Below, in pieces: positions 7,744 to 14,781 of a stretch of DNA of 38,890 nt. A program made the position numbers and the translations under genes. The notes beneath the pieces were generated by a model. That model did no database searches. It saw nothing but the letters and a program-made list of their open reading frames with translations, and was not told the DNA's origin. The stretch's first letter is position 1, and the number at the start of each line of letters is the position of its first letter. Source of the stretch: a virus; IMG/VR virus record IMGVR_UViG_3300031111_000019, positions 1 to 38,890 of that record. One strand, written 5' to 3'.

Positions 7744-10116
7744 TTACCTTTGTAGGAGCGCCGCAATATCATCCTCCCCCAAGCCTCCGAATTTTTCGGC
7801 CCACCTCACAAGCTTGTGAACGTCTATCTCGTGGCACTTTTTTTGTGCCCCTACCGGCCCTCGACGCCTGCTCCTGTCAGTCGATAACTTGGACAGCGTC
7901 CGCCCCGCGCTCATAGCGGTCGGTGGGAAAGTGTTGGTTTGGTACGTATCCCACCGCTCGACCAGAGTACTGGCATTGAGCCACAAGGATCCACCCTCGA
8001 CGAAAATGCCGTGAAGATCGCCGTGCAGCCTCGTCGGGTTTTGCAGATAGCTAACGCACCAGTGACATACCGCCGACACATCCTCTCGAGACAAAAGCAA
8101 GTCGATTGCGAAGTCGCCGCTATTGCCCTCGACAAGAAACCGCGACGTTGACTTGGGCATGGGTCTGGTTTCTTTTAGCCAAAGAATGTGCTTCGCAAAC
8201 AAATCGTCATCCACCAGGGACCGGCCGTCGCGGCCTCCGGACCAAAACGCGCTAGCAGCCTCCGGAACTCGTAAGAACAAAAAACGCTCGGCGACCGCGG
8301 CTTCGTCGTCCTTGGTAAGATTGGTCCCGAAGGAAAGCATGTCAGGGTTGTTGGAGGCGAAAACATAGCGCAAGCATCCGCTGAGGTAGAGCTCGGCCAC
8401 GTACTTCTTGTTGATGCGATGAGTACGCTCCACAATCATCTCTCGCAAACGCTCCGTCCCTCCCGGCTTCTTGAGCTCGGGGGGCAGTGTTTCATCGCAG
8501 AACACCAACGGAGCCCTCTCAAGGGTTTGGTTGAATGGGCCCACAACATCCTTGAGCTTAGCGGGACCTTGCACCGTCCACAGTCGGGAAATGCCGTCAG
8601 CAAACAGGCTTTTGCCCATGTTCTTTTGGCCTTGGAAGTAGATCGCCGCACACGGACGGGACAGATCAAACAACGACACGAGCCAGTCAAGCACCCTCTC
8701 GTAATTGACCCCCGTCAACAGTCTTAGCCATTCATCTACAAGGGGGATCTGTTCGGCCTCCAACTGTCGCAGTCGATAGAAAGGTAATCGGAGCGCCGAG
8801 TTCGCGAAGTCTATCTTGGTCTCGTAAGTAGTCATGTCATAGACGCAAGACGAAATGACCGTGCCGCAATCCTTCACGAGCTCGCGCGCTGACTTGAGAG
8901 TAGGCTCTCCCTTGTCGTTGAGCTTGTATGCAGACACATCCGCCACGGGTGCAAGGTACCGTTCGGCAACAGTCTCAACGTTTAGATGTGGAAATGGTTT
9001 CGAGTACTCCCCGTCACGCAAGAAGCGGTAGTGCCCCTCCTGTTGCAGGATCCAGACACGGTTCAGCGACTCACGCGGGACGCCCAAGGTTTCGGCGAAG
9101 TACGCCAACTCCTCTTCTGTGTATGGCGTGTCACGCTCGGACCCAAAGGCCAAGCGTATGAGTTGTTTCTTTCGGTCTTGTCTTTCCTGTTCGAGTTGTT
9201 GTTGCTTCTCTGCACGTTCGCGTTGGCGGGCTTGTACCTTGTCAGCGATCTTGACTATGTCGATCTGGTCTTCTTTCGCCCCGTGCATGACTGCGAGGGA
9301 TGGAGCAAAAATGGCGGCGACACTATCAGGATCGGCGTCTGGCCATCGGTTGACAATGTGACGAGAAAGCCAATACATCGTCTCATCCCTGTCACCGTAC
9401 TGGGCGAAACGCCGCCCCTCGAGGACAGCACTCAGTGTCTCCACCAACCGATGGGTGTCCTTTTCCTTGCGCCGCCGTCCGTCCTTGAGCTCAGCCAGCC
9501 AATCCTCAAACGCGCGTTGAGGCACTTTCACTTTTGTCTCGGGGGCCACCGGCGCAGGCGGAGTCTTGGCCAGGAGGGCATCGACGTCTAGCGGATCTGC
9601 GGCCTGCCACAAAAGGGACCCCTCCTCGCCTTGCAACGGGACCGCTGGGGCAAAATACCCCCGGCCGACGTCCGTGCACTTTTGATCGATCACCCCACAC
9701 CATGCCACGAGGTTGTAGAGATGGGGCCAGAAGCGGGGCCATTCGTCGGGTGTCAGCGGCCGTGAGATCTCGAAAAACAGGCGTGCATAAAGGCCCGGTT
9801 TTTGATCGTTGGAATACGTAGTATAAAGGATGTAAGAGTATCCGCACGAGCCCAAAAAATCACCCAGCTCATCGATCTTGCTGTCGGGGACCCCGTCCAG
9901 ATCTATGGCGCCAAACCAAATCTTGACCACCCCCTCGGCGCTTTTGCTCGGCCAACCGTCCGCCCATTCGGCGGGAGAGAGGACGGTTCGCTGCCTTTTG
10001 TCCGAAACTCTTTTATAGGTAAAAAGATCGGATGTCGCAAAATCGGACCAGGAGTCAAAAACGCCGACTGTTTTTTCGGGGGAAAAGGCGTGGGGAAAGG
10101 TGGTTACTTGTAGCAT
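7744..10116 (-). CDS. AEP primase fused to SF3 helicase (DUF5906-type)
   Basis: 790 residues. The N-terminal half is an archaeo-eukaryotic-type primase/polymerase: catalytic Asp72 and Asp74 in FGAIDLDG, a strand-helix unit ILYTTYSND, then LYARLFFEISRPL with Arg112. The C-terminal half is a superfamily 3 helicase of the DUF5906 type: Walker A FQGQKNMGKSLF near residue 497, Walker B APLVFCDE, and a motif C region YVFASNNPDML ending in the sensor Asn. A Glu/Gln/Arg-rich coiled linker (about 290-320) joins the halves. It should prime and unwind phage DNA. It is the first gene of the minus operon; AGGGA lies upstream of the ATG at 10116 and the leader comes from the promoter at 10209-10237. Confidence 0.93.
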   Translation of the reverse strand: MLQVTTFPHAFSPEKTVGVFDSWSDFATSDLFTYKRVSDKRQRTVLSPAEWADGWPSKSAEGVVKIWFGAIDLDGVPDSKIDELGDFLGSCGYSYILYTTYSNDQKPGLYARLFFEISRPLTPDEWPRFWPHLYNLVAWCGVIDQKCTDVGRGYFAPAVPLQGEEGSLLWQAADPLDVDALLAKTPPAPVAPETKVKVPQRAFEDWLAELKDGRRRKEKDTHRLVETLSAVLEGRRFAQYGDRDETMYWLSRHIVNRWPDADPDSVAAIFAPSLAVMHGAKEDQIDIVKIADKVQARQRERAEKQQQLEQERQDRKKQLIRLAFGSERDTPYTEEELAYFAETLGVPRESLNRVWILQQEGHYRFLRDGEYSKPFPHLNVETVAERYLAPVADVSAYKLNDKGEPTLKSARELVKDCGTVISSCVYDMTTYETKIDFANSALRLPFYRLRQLEAEQIPLVDEWLRLLTGVNYERVLDWLVSLFDLSRPCAAIYFQGQKNMGKSLFADGISRLWTVQGPAKLKDVVGPFNQTLERAPLVFCDETLPPELKKPGGTERLREMIVERTHRINKKYVAELYLSGCLRYVFASNNPDMLSFGTNLTKDDEAAVAERFLFLRVPEAASAFWSGGRDGRSLVDDDLFAKHILWLKETRPMPKSTSRFLVEGNSGDFAIDLLLSREDVSAVCHWCVSYLQNPTRLHGDLHGIFVEGGSLWLNASTLVERWDTYQTNTFPPTAMSAGRTLSKLSTDRSRRRGPVGAQKKCHEIDVHKLVRWAEKFGGLGEDDIAALLQR

Positions 10117-10208
10117 GTATTTTCCCTTGGGGTGTCTTACAATGTGGGATAGATCTTATGTATGACTATGTAGGCACAGTGTGTGTTAGGTGTCCGGAGC
10201 ACTCTTTG

Positions 10209-10237
10209 ACGATAGACGCTGGCGTCGTGGCCGTCAA
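10209..10237 (-). promoter_or_regulatory. Early promoter with overlapping operator-like dyads
   Basis: Minus-strand TTGACG (10237-10232), a 17-nt spacer, and TATCGT (10214-10209) form a good sigma70-like promoter pointing at the primase gene, with a predicted leader of about 85 nt. Two nearly concentric dyads lie over it: TTGACG at 10206-10211 paired with CGTCAA at 10232-10237, and GACGC-TG-GCGTC at 10215-10226, inside the spacer. Such placement is what a repressor operator would look like. No repressor gene was identified. Confidence 0.55.
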
Positions 10238-10601
10238 GGGGTATCCGCGTATGGCGGCTATTCGTCCGATAGTCATTCTAGGAAACCTCTCGAGCGCCGC
10301 GAAAACATTGATGATAGTAGTATAGTAGACTTTTTATCTCTGATAGTATAAAGGGAGGTATATAGGTAGGGGGGAGAAGTATAAAGAAAGAGTAGAGAGA
10401 GAGTAGGGCCGTTGGAGGGGGTTGTATATGTAGATGTGAATGAAATCAGGTAGTTACGGAGGCCGCCCTCGGCCGCGGTTTCGCCGCCGAATCGCCGGCC
10501 GACCTAGGATCAAGGACTTAGCGGAGGTGTGCTTACGGATTGTGTAAGCACTTTGGCCCGATTTGCTTAGGATTCATTAAGCGCTCTCAATGATTCCGCG
10601 G
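10238..10601. other. Non-coding part of the divergent intergenic region; purine-rich tract and 8-bp hairpin
   Basis: No credible gene is present. From about 10345 to 10425 the plus strand is strongly purine-rich (GGGAGG, GGGGGGAGAAG, AAGAAAGAG, AGAGAGAGAG) and contains AGTATAAAG twice (10345-10353 and 10378-10386). A perfect hairpin GTGCTTAC/GTAAGCAC with a 7-nt loop lies at 10529-10551. Between divergently transcribed arms, such a region is a reasonable place for a replication origin or further regulator sites, but neither is demonstrated. Confidence 0.4.
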
Positions 10602-10661
10602 GTTTATGCGTCCTGGGGCTTGTGCTATGTCTTTTTTGCCGGTTTGGCTTTTGTTTTTTGC

Positions 10662-10689
10662 TTGCATGTTCCGCGCGGCGGCGTATACT
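10662..10689 (+). promoter_or_regulatory. Possible plus-strand promoter (TATACT) for the orphan membrane gene
   Basis: TATACT at 10684-10689 matches the -10 consensus 5 of 6; TTGCAT at 10662-10667 with a 16-nt spacer is a weak -35. The -10 lies within the 13-mer GGCGTATACTCAA (10680-10692), which recurs exactly at 11249-11261 ahead of the next gene; repetition of the same element ahead of two genes is the main support. Confidence 0.4.
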
Positions 10690-10701
10690 CAAAAATGCGG
10701 A

Positions 10702-10795
10702 ACGCCCAGAATTGATTCTGAGGCGATTACACGAGAGGGCTGGGTATACGGTATGGGATTTCGTAGCAAAGGCTTCAGAAGCCAATTCTGGGCGT
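10702..10795. repeat. Long inverted repeat around the start of the orphan gene
   Basis: ACGCCCAGAATTG (10702-10714) and CAATTCTGGGCGT (10783-10795) are a perfect 13-bp inverted repeat. The pairing continues inwards with TTCTGAGGC (10716-10724) against GCTTCAGAA (10772-10780), 8 of 9 complementary. The 47-nt middle contains the ATG at 10753. As RNA it would place the ribosome site and start codon in the loop of a stem of about 22 bp; as DNA it could be a binding or recombination site. Confidence 0.7.
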
Positions 10796-11238
10796 CTGGT
10801 GGGGTGTTTGTCTTGGTATGTGGGGGTGCGGTTTGTTCGGGTTTTGGCGTGGGGTATCTGTCAATGCATTGGCATGTCGAAGCCGAGGGCCCTCAGGTAG
10901 TACAAGGGGCGCCTATGCATGTGGATGTGTGTGCTTCTGGTGGCATTGTCGTGATGCCCACGGATGAGTCGGATCTGATGGCCGTCGATGCGCCCGTTGT
11001 GCTGCTTTGGCTGGTGGAGGATCGCAAGCCATCCGGACCTGAGGCGTGCGAGATCGGGACTCGGCTCGTTGATATGGGTCAGGGGTGTCTGCCTATTTGG
11101 CTGATGGATGTCACGGCTAGCTGTGCTGTGTACCCGGAGGTGATGCGGGGTAAAGTCGAGGCTTTTTTGGACAGCGTTACCGGTCAAGATATACCGGATA
11201 GACTAGGGGATGGGGATGGCATAGGCATAGGTCTATAG
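10753..11238 (+). CDS. Orphan protein with one N-terminal membrane segment
   Basis: Unrecognised. The open frame extends upstream to 10606, but I prefer the ATG at 10753 because a plausible -10 (10684-10689) lies downstream of 10606; the ribosome site is weak (GAGAGGG), so the start is uncertain. This gives 161 residues: a basic start (MGFRSKGFRSQFW), one hydrophobic segment (about 14-34, GGVFVLVCGGAVC), then an exported-looking domain rich in Val and Met with several cysteines, ending in a Gly/Asp-rich tail (GDGDGIGIGL). It looks like a membrane-anchored protein facing the periplasm. It lies between the two main operons, typical of accessory phage genes. Confidence 0.55.
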   Translation: MGFRSKGFRSQFWASGGVFVLVCGGAVCSGFGVGYLSMHWHVEAEGPQVVQGAPMHVDVCASGGIVVMPTDESDLMAVDAPVVLLWLVEDRKPSGPEACEIGTRLVDMGQGCLPIWLMDVTASCAVYPEVMRGKVEAFLDSVTGQDIPDRLGDGDGIGIGL

Positions 11239-11274
11239 CCTTACCTAAGGCGTATACTCAAGGTATTGTTCAAA

Positions 11275-11384
11275 GTTTGAATCGGGTAAGCCTCGTTTGA
11301 ATCGGGTATATAGCGGGTATCTGGGGTGCTCAAACGGGTAAGAGTCTGTACCACCTTGAAAACAGTAAGGATTCGAATCGGGTA
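11275..11384 (+). repeat. Array of five CGGGTA motifs with helical spacing
   Basis: GTTTGAATCGGGTA occurs at 11275-11288 and 11295-11308; TTCGAATCGGGTA at 11372-11384; shorter CGGGTA copies end at 11319 and 11340. The copies end at 11288, 11308, 11319, 11340 and 11384, giving steps of 20, 11, 21 and 44 nt, close to 2, 1, 2 and 4 turns of B-DNA. The last copy abuts TATACT (11388-11393). This looks like a multi-site operator for a DNA-binding regulator of the gene at 11407. Confidence 0.6.
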
Positions 11385-11387
11385 ACT

Positions 11388-11393
11388 TATACT
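11388..11393 (+). promoter_or_regulatory. -10-like TATACT without a -35, next to the CGGGTA array
   Basis: TATACT matches the -10 consensus 5 of 6, but no acceptable -35 exists at 16-18 nt. If it is a promoter it would need an activator, and the adjacent motif array would be the natural binding site. If it is used, the leader to the ATG at 11407 is very short, so an alternative start at the TATACT of 11253-11258 is equally possible. Confidence 0.3.
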
Positions 11394-11406
11394 GGAAGGA
11401 GAGACA

Positions 11407-11787
11407 ATGACAAAGTACACACTGAAACACTCATCAGAGACCCCCTCGCCGATGGCGGATTGCATTGACCTATTGTCGGTGCTTGTCCAAGCCGCCGTCC
11501 ACTGTTACCGGTATTCGATCGAAGGTAAGACCGGTGTCCGCGGCCGGAGGCCTACATGGTTGGCTCCGGCGGGTGATCTGGTACTGGTGTCGTGGGGTCC
11601 GGGTGAAGTCGTATTTGGGGCTCGTACCGATGAGGCCGACAAGGGGGTAAAGTTTTTTATCGATGTCCTTGAGGCTCGCGCATCATCCGAGATGATTGCG
11701 GCCACGGAAGATTTGGCTGAGGGATACCGCGACTTAGTCCTTGACCTTTTCGGCTCGCCTGCTATTATACCTAATGTAGAGGTATGA
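11407..11787 (+). CDS. Orphan 126-residue protein downstream of an operator array
   Basis: Unrecognised. A strong GGAAGGAG site is 6 nt before the ATG. The sequence is mixed alpha/beta: a helix (DCIDLLSVLVQAAVHCYRY), a basic turn (GKTGVRGRRPTW), strands (GDLVLVSWGPGEVVFGART), and two C-terminal helices (KFFIDVLEARASSEMIAATE; YRDLVLDLFGS). No signal peptide, membrane segment or cysteine motif. It stands alone between the divergent regulatory region and the packaging genes and has its own regulatory array, so regulation or host takeover is plausible, but nothing in the sequence identifies the job. Confidence 0.7.
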   Translation: MTKYTLKHSSETPSPMADCIDLLSVLVQAAVHCYRYSIEGKTGVRGRRPTWLAPAGDLVLVSWGPGEVVFGARTDEADKGVKFFIDVLEARASSEMIAATEDLAEGYRDLVLDLFGSPAIIPNVEV

Positions 11788-11791
11788 TGAT

Positions 11792-12055
11792 TTCGCCGGC
11801 GCTAGACCGCATACAAGCTCTCCTCTCTTGTCTCATGGTATCAGTTCTAGCGCCGGCGAATGATTGAGAGCAATCAATGCGTCAGTCGACACCGAAGCAG
11901 ATAGAATATGGTGAGGTCTTAGGGTCTCATCGTCGGGGTGGGCGGAGTGCCTCCTAAGCCCCCAAGCCGTCCACCCCACCCTTTCGTCGCCGGTAATTCT
12001 GCCGGCCAAGGGGCGGCTCGTCGCTTCACGGTTATTTTTGTGGGCGGGCCGCCCC
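11792..12055. other. Cluster of inverted repeats upstream of the terminase genes; packaging-site candidate
   Basis: This gene-free stretch holds, in order: a perfect 15-bp inverted repeat (11792-11806 and 11846-11860, core CGCCGGCG, 39-nt gap); directly beside it a TGATTG-AGAG-CAATCA hairpin (11861-11876); an 11-bp near-perfect stem (11935-11945 with 11967-11977, one G-U pair); and GGGCGG-G-CCGCCC (12042-12054), whose right arm can also pair as GCCGCCCC (12048-12055) with GGGGCGGC (12010-12017). No T-run follows them, so they are not ordinary terminators. Lying just before the small terminase gene, they fit a pac or cos recognition site, which is an inference from position. Confidence 0.45.
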
Positions 12056-12064
12056 ATACACGCT

Positions 12065-12568
12065 ATGGCTAGGCGATGCACAGTATGTGATCACCCCAAG
12101 CTCGCTGACATCGATTGCGATCTTGTCGGCCGTGCTCAGGTGTCGTGGGTAGCTCGCAAGTATGGGCTAACACAGTCCGCGGTGGATCGGCACAAGCAGC
12201 ACCACATTACAAGGATCATGTCGCGAGCCCCCGATGTTGAAGACGCAGTCAGGGCCGAGAGTTTGCTAGCCAAGACTCAGGCACTCTATCAGTCTGCCGT
12301 AGATATCCTGAGAGATTCTCAAGTGACAGGGAAGCAGAATACCGCATTGCGGGCAATCCGTGAGATCAGATCCACAATCGAGCTGTTGGCTAAGCTTGCG
12401 GGGGAGCTCGACGAGTCTACCAGAGTGGGTGTTGTTGTAGGTGCAGCTATTCAGACGAACGTAGATGGAAGCAAGCCGGACTTGAGCCGGCTGAGTGAGA
12501 ATGAGCTACTCGCCTACCGCGCGCTCGTAGCCAAAATGGAAGACGGTGGAGGCCATGAAGATGGATGA
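12065..12568 (+). CDS. terS: Terminase small subunit-like DNA-binding protein
   Basis: 167 residues from the ATG at 12065 (MARRCTVCDHPKLADID); an in-frame TTG at 12038 would add nine residues but lies in a hairpin, and neither has a clear ribosome site. The N-terminus has a zinc-knuckle-like CTVCDHP (Cys5, Cys8, His10), then a helix-turn-helix (SWVARKYGLTQSAVDRHKQHH, about 27-47). A long helical middle (RAESLLAKTQALYQSAVDIL) could oligomerise. Proteins of this build are commonly found directly ahead of phage large terminases and are taken as the DNA-recognising small subunit. The position upstream of the large subunit supports this; a different DNA-binding role remains possible. Confidence 0.65.
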   Translation: MARRCTVCDHPKLADIDCDLVGRAQVSWVARKYGLTQSAVDRHKQHHITRIMSRAPDVEDAVRAESLLAKTQALYQSAVDILRDSQVTGKQNTALRAIREIRSTIELLAKLAGELDESTRVGVVVGAAIQTNVDGSKPDLSRLSENELLAYRALVAKMEDGGGHEDG

Positions 12569-12833
12569 CAGAGATGAACAGGACCTCGATATTTCGAGTG
12601 ATGACTGTCATGAATTTGTTATGGGGCTAGAGCATCAGATACACGTTGAAGAGTCTCGCATAGAGGCCGAGGTCTTAGTGACCAATCCACATTGGTATGG
12701 CGACCAATATGGCGGCTTGCTCCATCTGTCTTTACCTGGCCCGCTTTCCGACGGATGGGTTGTGATGACAAAAGCCGAAGTCGAGCACTTGATTGAGGGT
12801 CTGCAAGGGCTGGTCTCATGCATGGGGGAGTAA
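12561..12833 (+). CDS. Unknown 90-residue protein
   Basis: Unrecognised. The ATG at 12561 is preferred because GGAGG lies 8 nt before it; a GTG at 12546 and an ATG at 12555 are in frame but too close to, or upstream of, that site. The protein is strongly acidic at the N-terminus (MDDRDEQDLDISSDD), with a beta-rich middle (GGLLHLSLPGPLSDGWVV) and a C-terminal helix (KAEVEHLIEGLQGLVS). It overlaps the small terminase gene by 8 nt and the next gene by 16 nt, so it belongs to the packaging operon. Confidence 0.7.
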   Translation: MDDRDEQDLDISSDDCHEFVMGLEHQIHVEESRIEAEVLVTNPHWYGDQYGGLLHLSLPGPLSDGWVVMTKAEVEHLIEGLQGLVSCMGE

Positions 12834-13234
12834 AGTACGACCAAGGCAAGCCGGCTCTCGAGCTATTGCCACCAAGCTACTGGTCATTGGTCTACTCAAA
12901 ATATTCTTGGTTGTTGGCGTTGTGGTATTACTACAACGAGTGGCCATCTGAATTGATACTTGACTATGATCCTATCCCGGTGCTCGTGTTTGGCAAAGAG
13001 AAGTATGGTGCATTCAACTGGTTCAAAGGGATGCGATGGGGTCGGCTAGTTGGTGCGTTCCATCGGCATTGCAATGTACTGGTTGATGGGGTTTGGCGTC
13101 CTCGGGACTTGTGCGAGGTGGATGATGAAACCGGCTTGATGCATGGCCAGCATGCAGAGTGCTGCCGTTTGTTTCTCGCCGAGTATAGGTGTCGCAATCT
13201 CGGAGATAATGATTGCCCTTGGGCTCAGGGTTGA
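12818..13234 (+). CDS. dATP/dGTP diphosphohydrolase-like protein (DUF5664 / MazZ N-terminal family)
   Basis: 138 residues. It matches the shape of the phage dATP/dGTP diphosphohydrolase N-terminal family: GGVKYDQGKPALELLPP at the start, FGKEKYGAFNWFKGMRWGRL in the middle, then a helical part ending DDETGLMHGQHAECC..FLAEY. The all-alpha, Glu/Asp/His-bearing helices are those of MazG-like NTP pyrophosphatases, which would convert dATP or dGTP to the monophosphate plus pyrophosphate. In phages this family adjusts nucleotide pools and, with PurZ, supports 2-aminoadenine DNA; no PurZ-like gene is in this window. Its location between the terminase genes is unusual for an enzyme of nucleotide metabolism. 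Confidence 0.78.
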   Translation: MHGGVKYDQGKPALELLPPSYWSLVYSKYSWLLALWYYYNEWPSELILDYDPIPVLVFGKEKYGAFNWFKGMRWGRLVGAFHRHCNVLVDGVWRPRDLCEVDDETGLMHGQHAECCRLFLAEYRCRNLGDNDCPWAQG

Positions 13235-13235
13235 C

Positions 13236-14762
13236 ATGCCAGAAGTAATGCACAAGCTGAGCGAAATTGATGCAGAGCTCGCTCGGCGCCGATTGTCGTT
13301 TTTTGTCCAACAGGCTTGGCATGTACTGGAGCCGGCTACTCCTTTGATTTGGAGCTGGCACATGGATGCCATTTGTGAACACCTAGAGGCCGCTACCGAT
13401 GGGCGCATCACCAGGCTGCTGATTGCAATCCCCCCGGGGCATTGTAAGTCGCTTCTTGTGTCCGTGTTCTGGCCCGCATGGGTTTGGCTCAAAAGGCCAT
13501 CTTGGCGTGGGTTGTTTTCGTCCTACTCTGGGGATCTGTCCGTTAGGGACTCTGTTAGATGTCGGACGGTTATTCAGTCCGATTGGTACCAGGACACATT
13601 CGCGCCCGAGTGGAAGATGACATCGGATCAGAACGTTAAAAGCCGATTCGAGAACACGGCGCGCGGCGTGAGGCAATCTCTATCTGTCGGCGGCTTGGGG
13701 TCGGGTTTTCGTGGGGATTGTGTTGTCGTAGACGACCCATCCAACGTTGAAGAGTTCCCATCTGACATAGCATTGGCGGATGTTGTGTCTTGGTGGGACA
13801 AGCGCATGTCCTCTCGCTTCGACGATATGCGCACAGGTGTCCGCGTTTGCGTCATGCAACGGATTCATGAGCGGGACTTGATTGGCAGAATGTTGGAGAG
13901 GGGCGGATATGATTACCTGTGTCTACCGACGGAGTTTGATCCTGCCCGTCGTTGTGAGACATCTATCGGATTCAGAGATCCTAGGACGGAAGACGGTGAG
14001 CTCCTATTCCCCCAGCTATTCAACGAAGCCGTGATCGAGGAGGCTAAGAGAGACCTGGGAGATTACGCTTTTGCCGCACAACACAATCAAACGGCGGCGC
14101 CGGCAACCGGTGGAATCATCAAGCGCAATTGGATCCGGTTTTGGTGGGAGGGCAGTGAGCCTGAGCATTACGAGACAATGCAGGAGGATGGGGCGCTGTT
14201 TCGTCATGAGCAGATCCGGCTTGATAGAAACGCATTGCACAACCATATCCAGTCCTGGGATATGACTTTCAAGGGTGGACAAACTGCACAGGAGAAAGCC
14301 AGGGGCAAGCGGGTGGAGAGGGACTATGTGTGTGGGCAGGCATGGGCGGCGTGCGGGCAACGGCGTTTCTTGTTGGATCAATTGATCGGTCAGTTGTCCT
14401 TCACCCAAACCGTCGACGCTGTGCAGAGTTTTTCTGCGACGCATAGGAGGCACACCCTAAAGCTTGTCGAGGAGAAAGCGAACGGCGCGGCTGTGATGGA
14501 TCAGCTCACCGCTACCGTCGGTGGGTTTGAGCCTATCACACCGAAAGAATCAAAAGAGGCAAGGGCGCACGCAGTGTCGCATGACATAAGAGCGGGTTAC
14601 GTTTACTTGCCACATCCAAAACAACACCCGTGGGTGGAGGCCTTGATTCACGAGGTCTGCACATTCCCACGAGCAAAACACGATGATCAGTTGGATTCAC
14701 TCACACAAGCCTTGAAGTGGTATCGCGAGGCAGACATCAATCAGGTGTACGTGATACCCTAG
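13236..14762 (+). CDS. terL: Terminase large subunit (ATPase and nuclease)
   Basis: 508 residues from the ATG at 13236 (MPEVMHKLSEIDAEL), two bases after the preceding stop and 5 nt after AGGG; the frame is open further upstream to 13143 but that only covers the previous gene. The ATPase domain has a Walker A-like AIPPGHCKSLL (about 64-74) and Walker B VVVDDP (about 163-168). The C-terminal RNase H-fold nuclease shows Asp in SWDMTFKG (about 339), EEKANG, and DDQLDSLTQAL (about 483-493). It drives DNA into the prohead and makes the packaging cuts. The PPGH.KS Walker A variant is common in one branch of phage terminases. Confidence 0.95.
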   Translation: MPEVMHKLSEIDAELARRRLSFFVQQAWHVLEPATPLIWSWHMDAICEHLEAATDGRITRLLIAIPPGHCKSLLVSVFWPAWVWLKRPSWRGLFSSYSGDLSVRDSVRCRTVIQSDWYQDTFAPEWKMTSDQNVKSRFENTARGVRQSLSVGGLGSGFRGDCVVVDDPSNVEEFPSDIALADVVSWWDKRMSSRFDDMRTGVRVCVMQRIHERDLIGRMLERGGYDYLCLPTEFDPARRCETSIGFRDPRTEDGELLFPQLFNEAVIEEAKRDLGDYAFAAQHNQTAAPATGGIIKRNWIRFWWEGSEPEHYETMQEDGALFRHEQIRLDRNALHNHIQSWDMTFKGGQTAQEKARGKRVERDYVCGQAWAACGQRRFLLDQLIGQLSFTQTVDAVQSFSATHRRHTLKLVEEKANGAAVMDQLTATVGGFEPITPKESKEARAHAVSHDIRAGYVYLPHPKQHPWVEALIHEVCTFPRAKHDDQLDSLTQALKWYREADINQVYVIP

Positions 14763-14781
14763 CGAAGCGAGGAAAAACACA

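Noticed and set aside
10158-10325. Possible 55-residue protein with a CVRC knuckle on the plus strand
   Set aside because: No good ribosome site, and it runs across the early promoter and its dyads, so it is most likely chance.
10308-10352. TTGATG with TATAAA-like elements as a plus-strand promoter
   Set aside because: No -35/-10 pair has acceptable spacing in this stretch.
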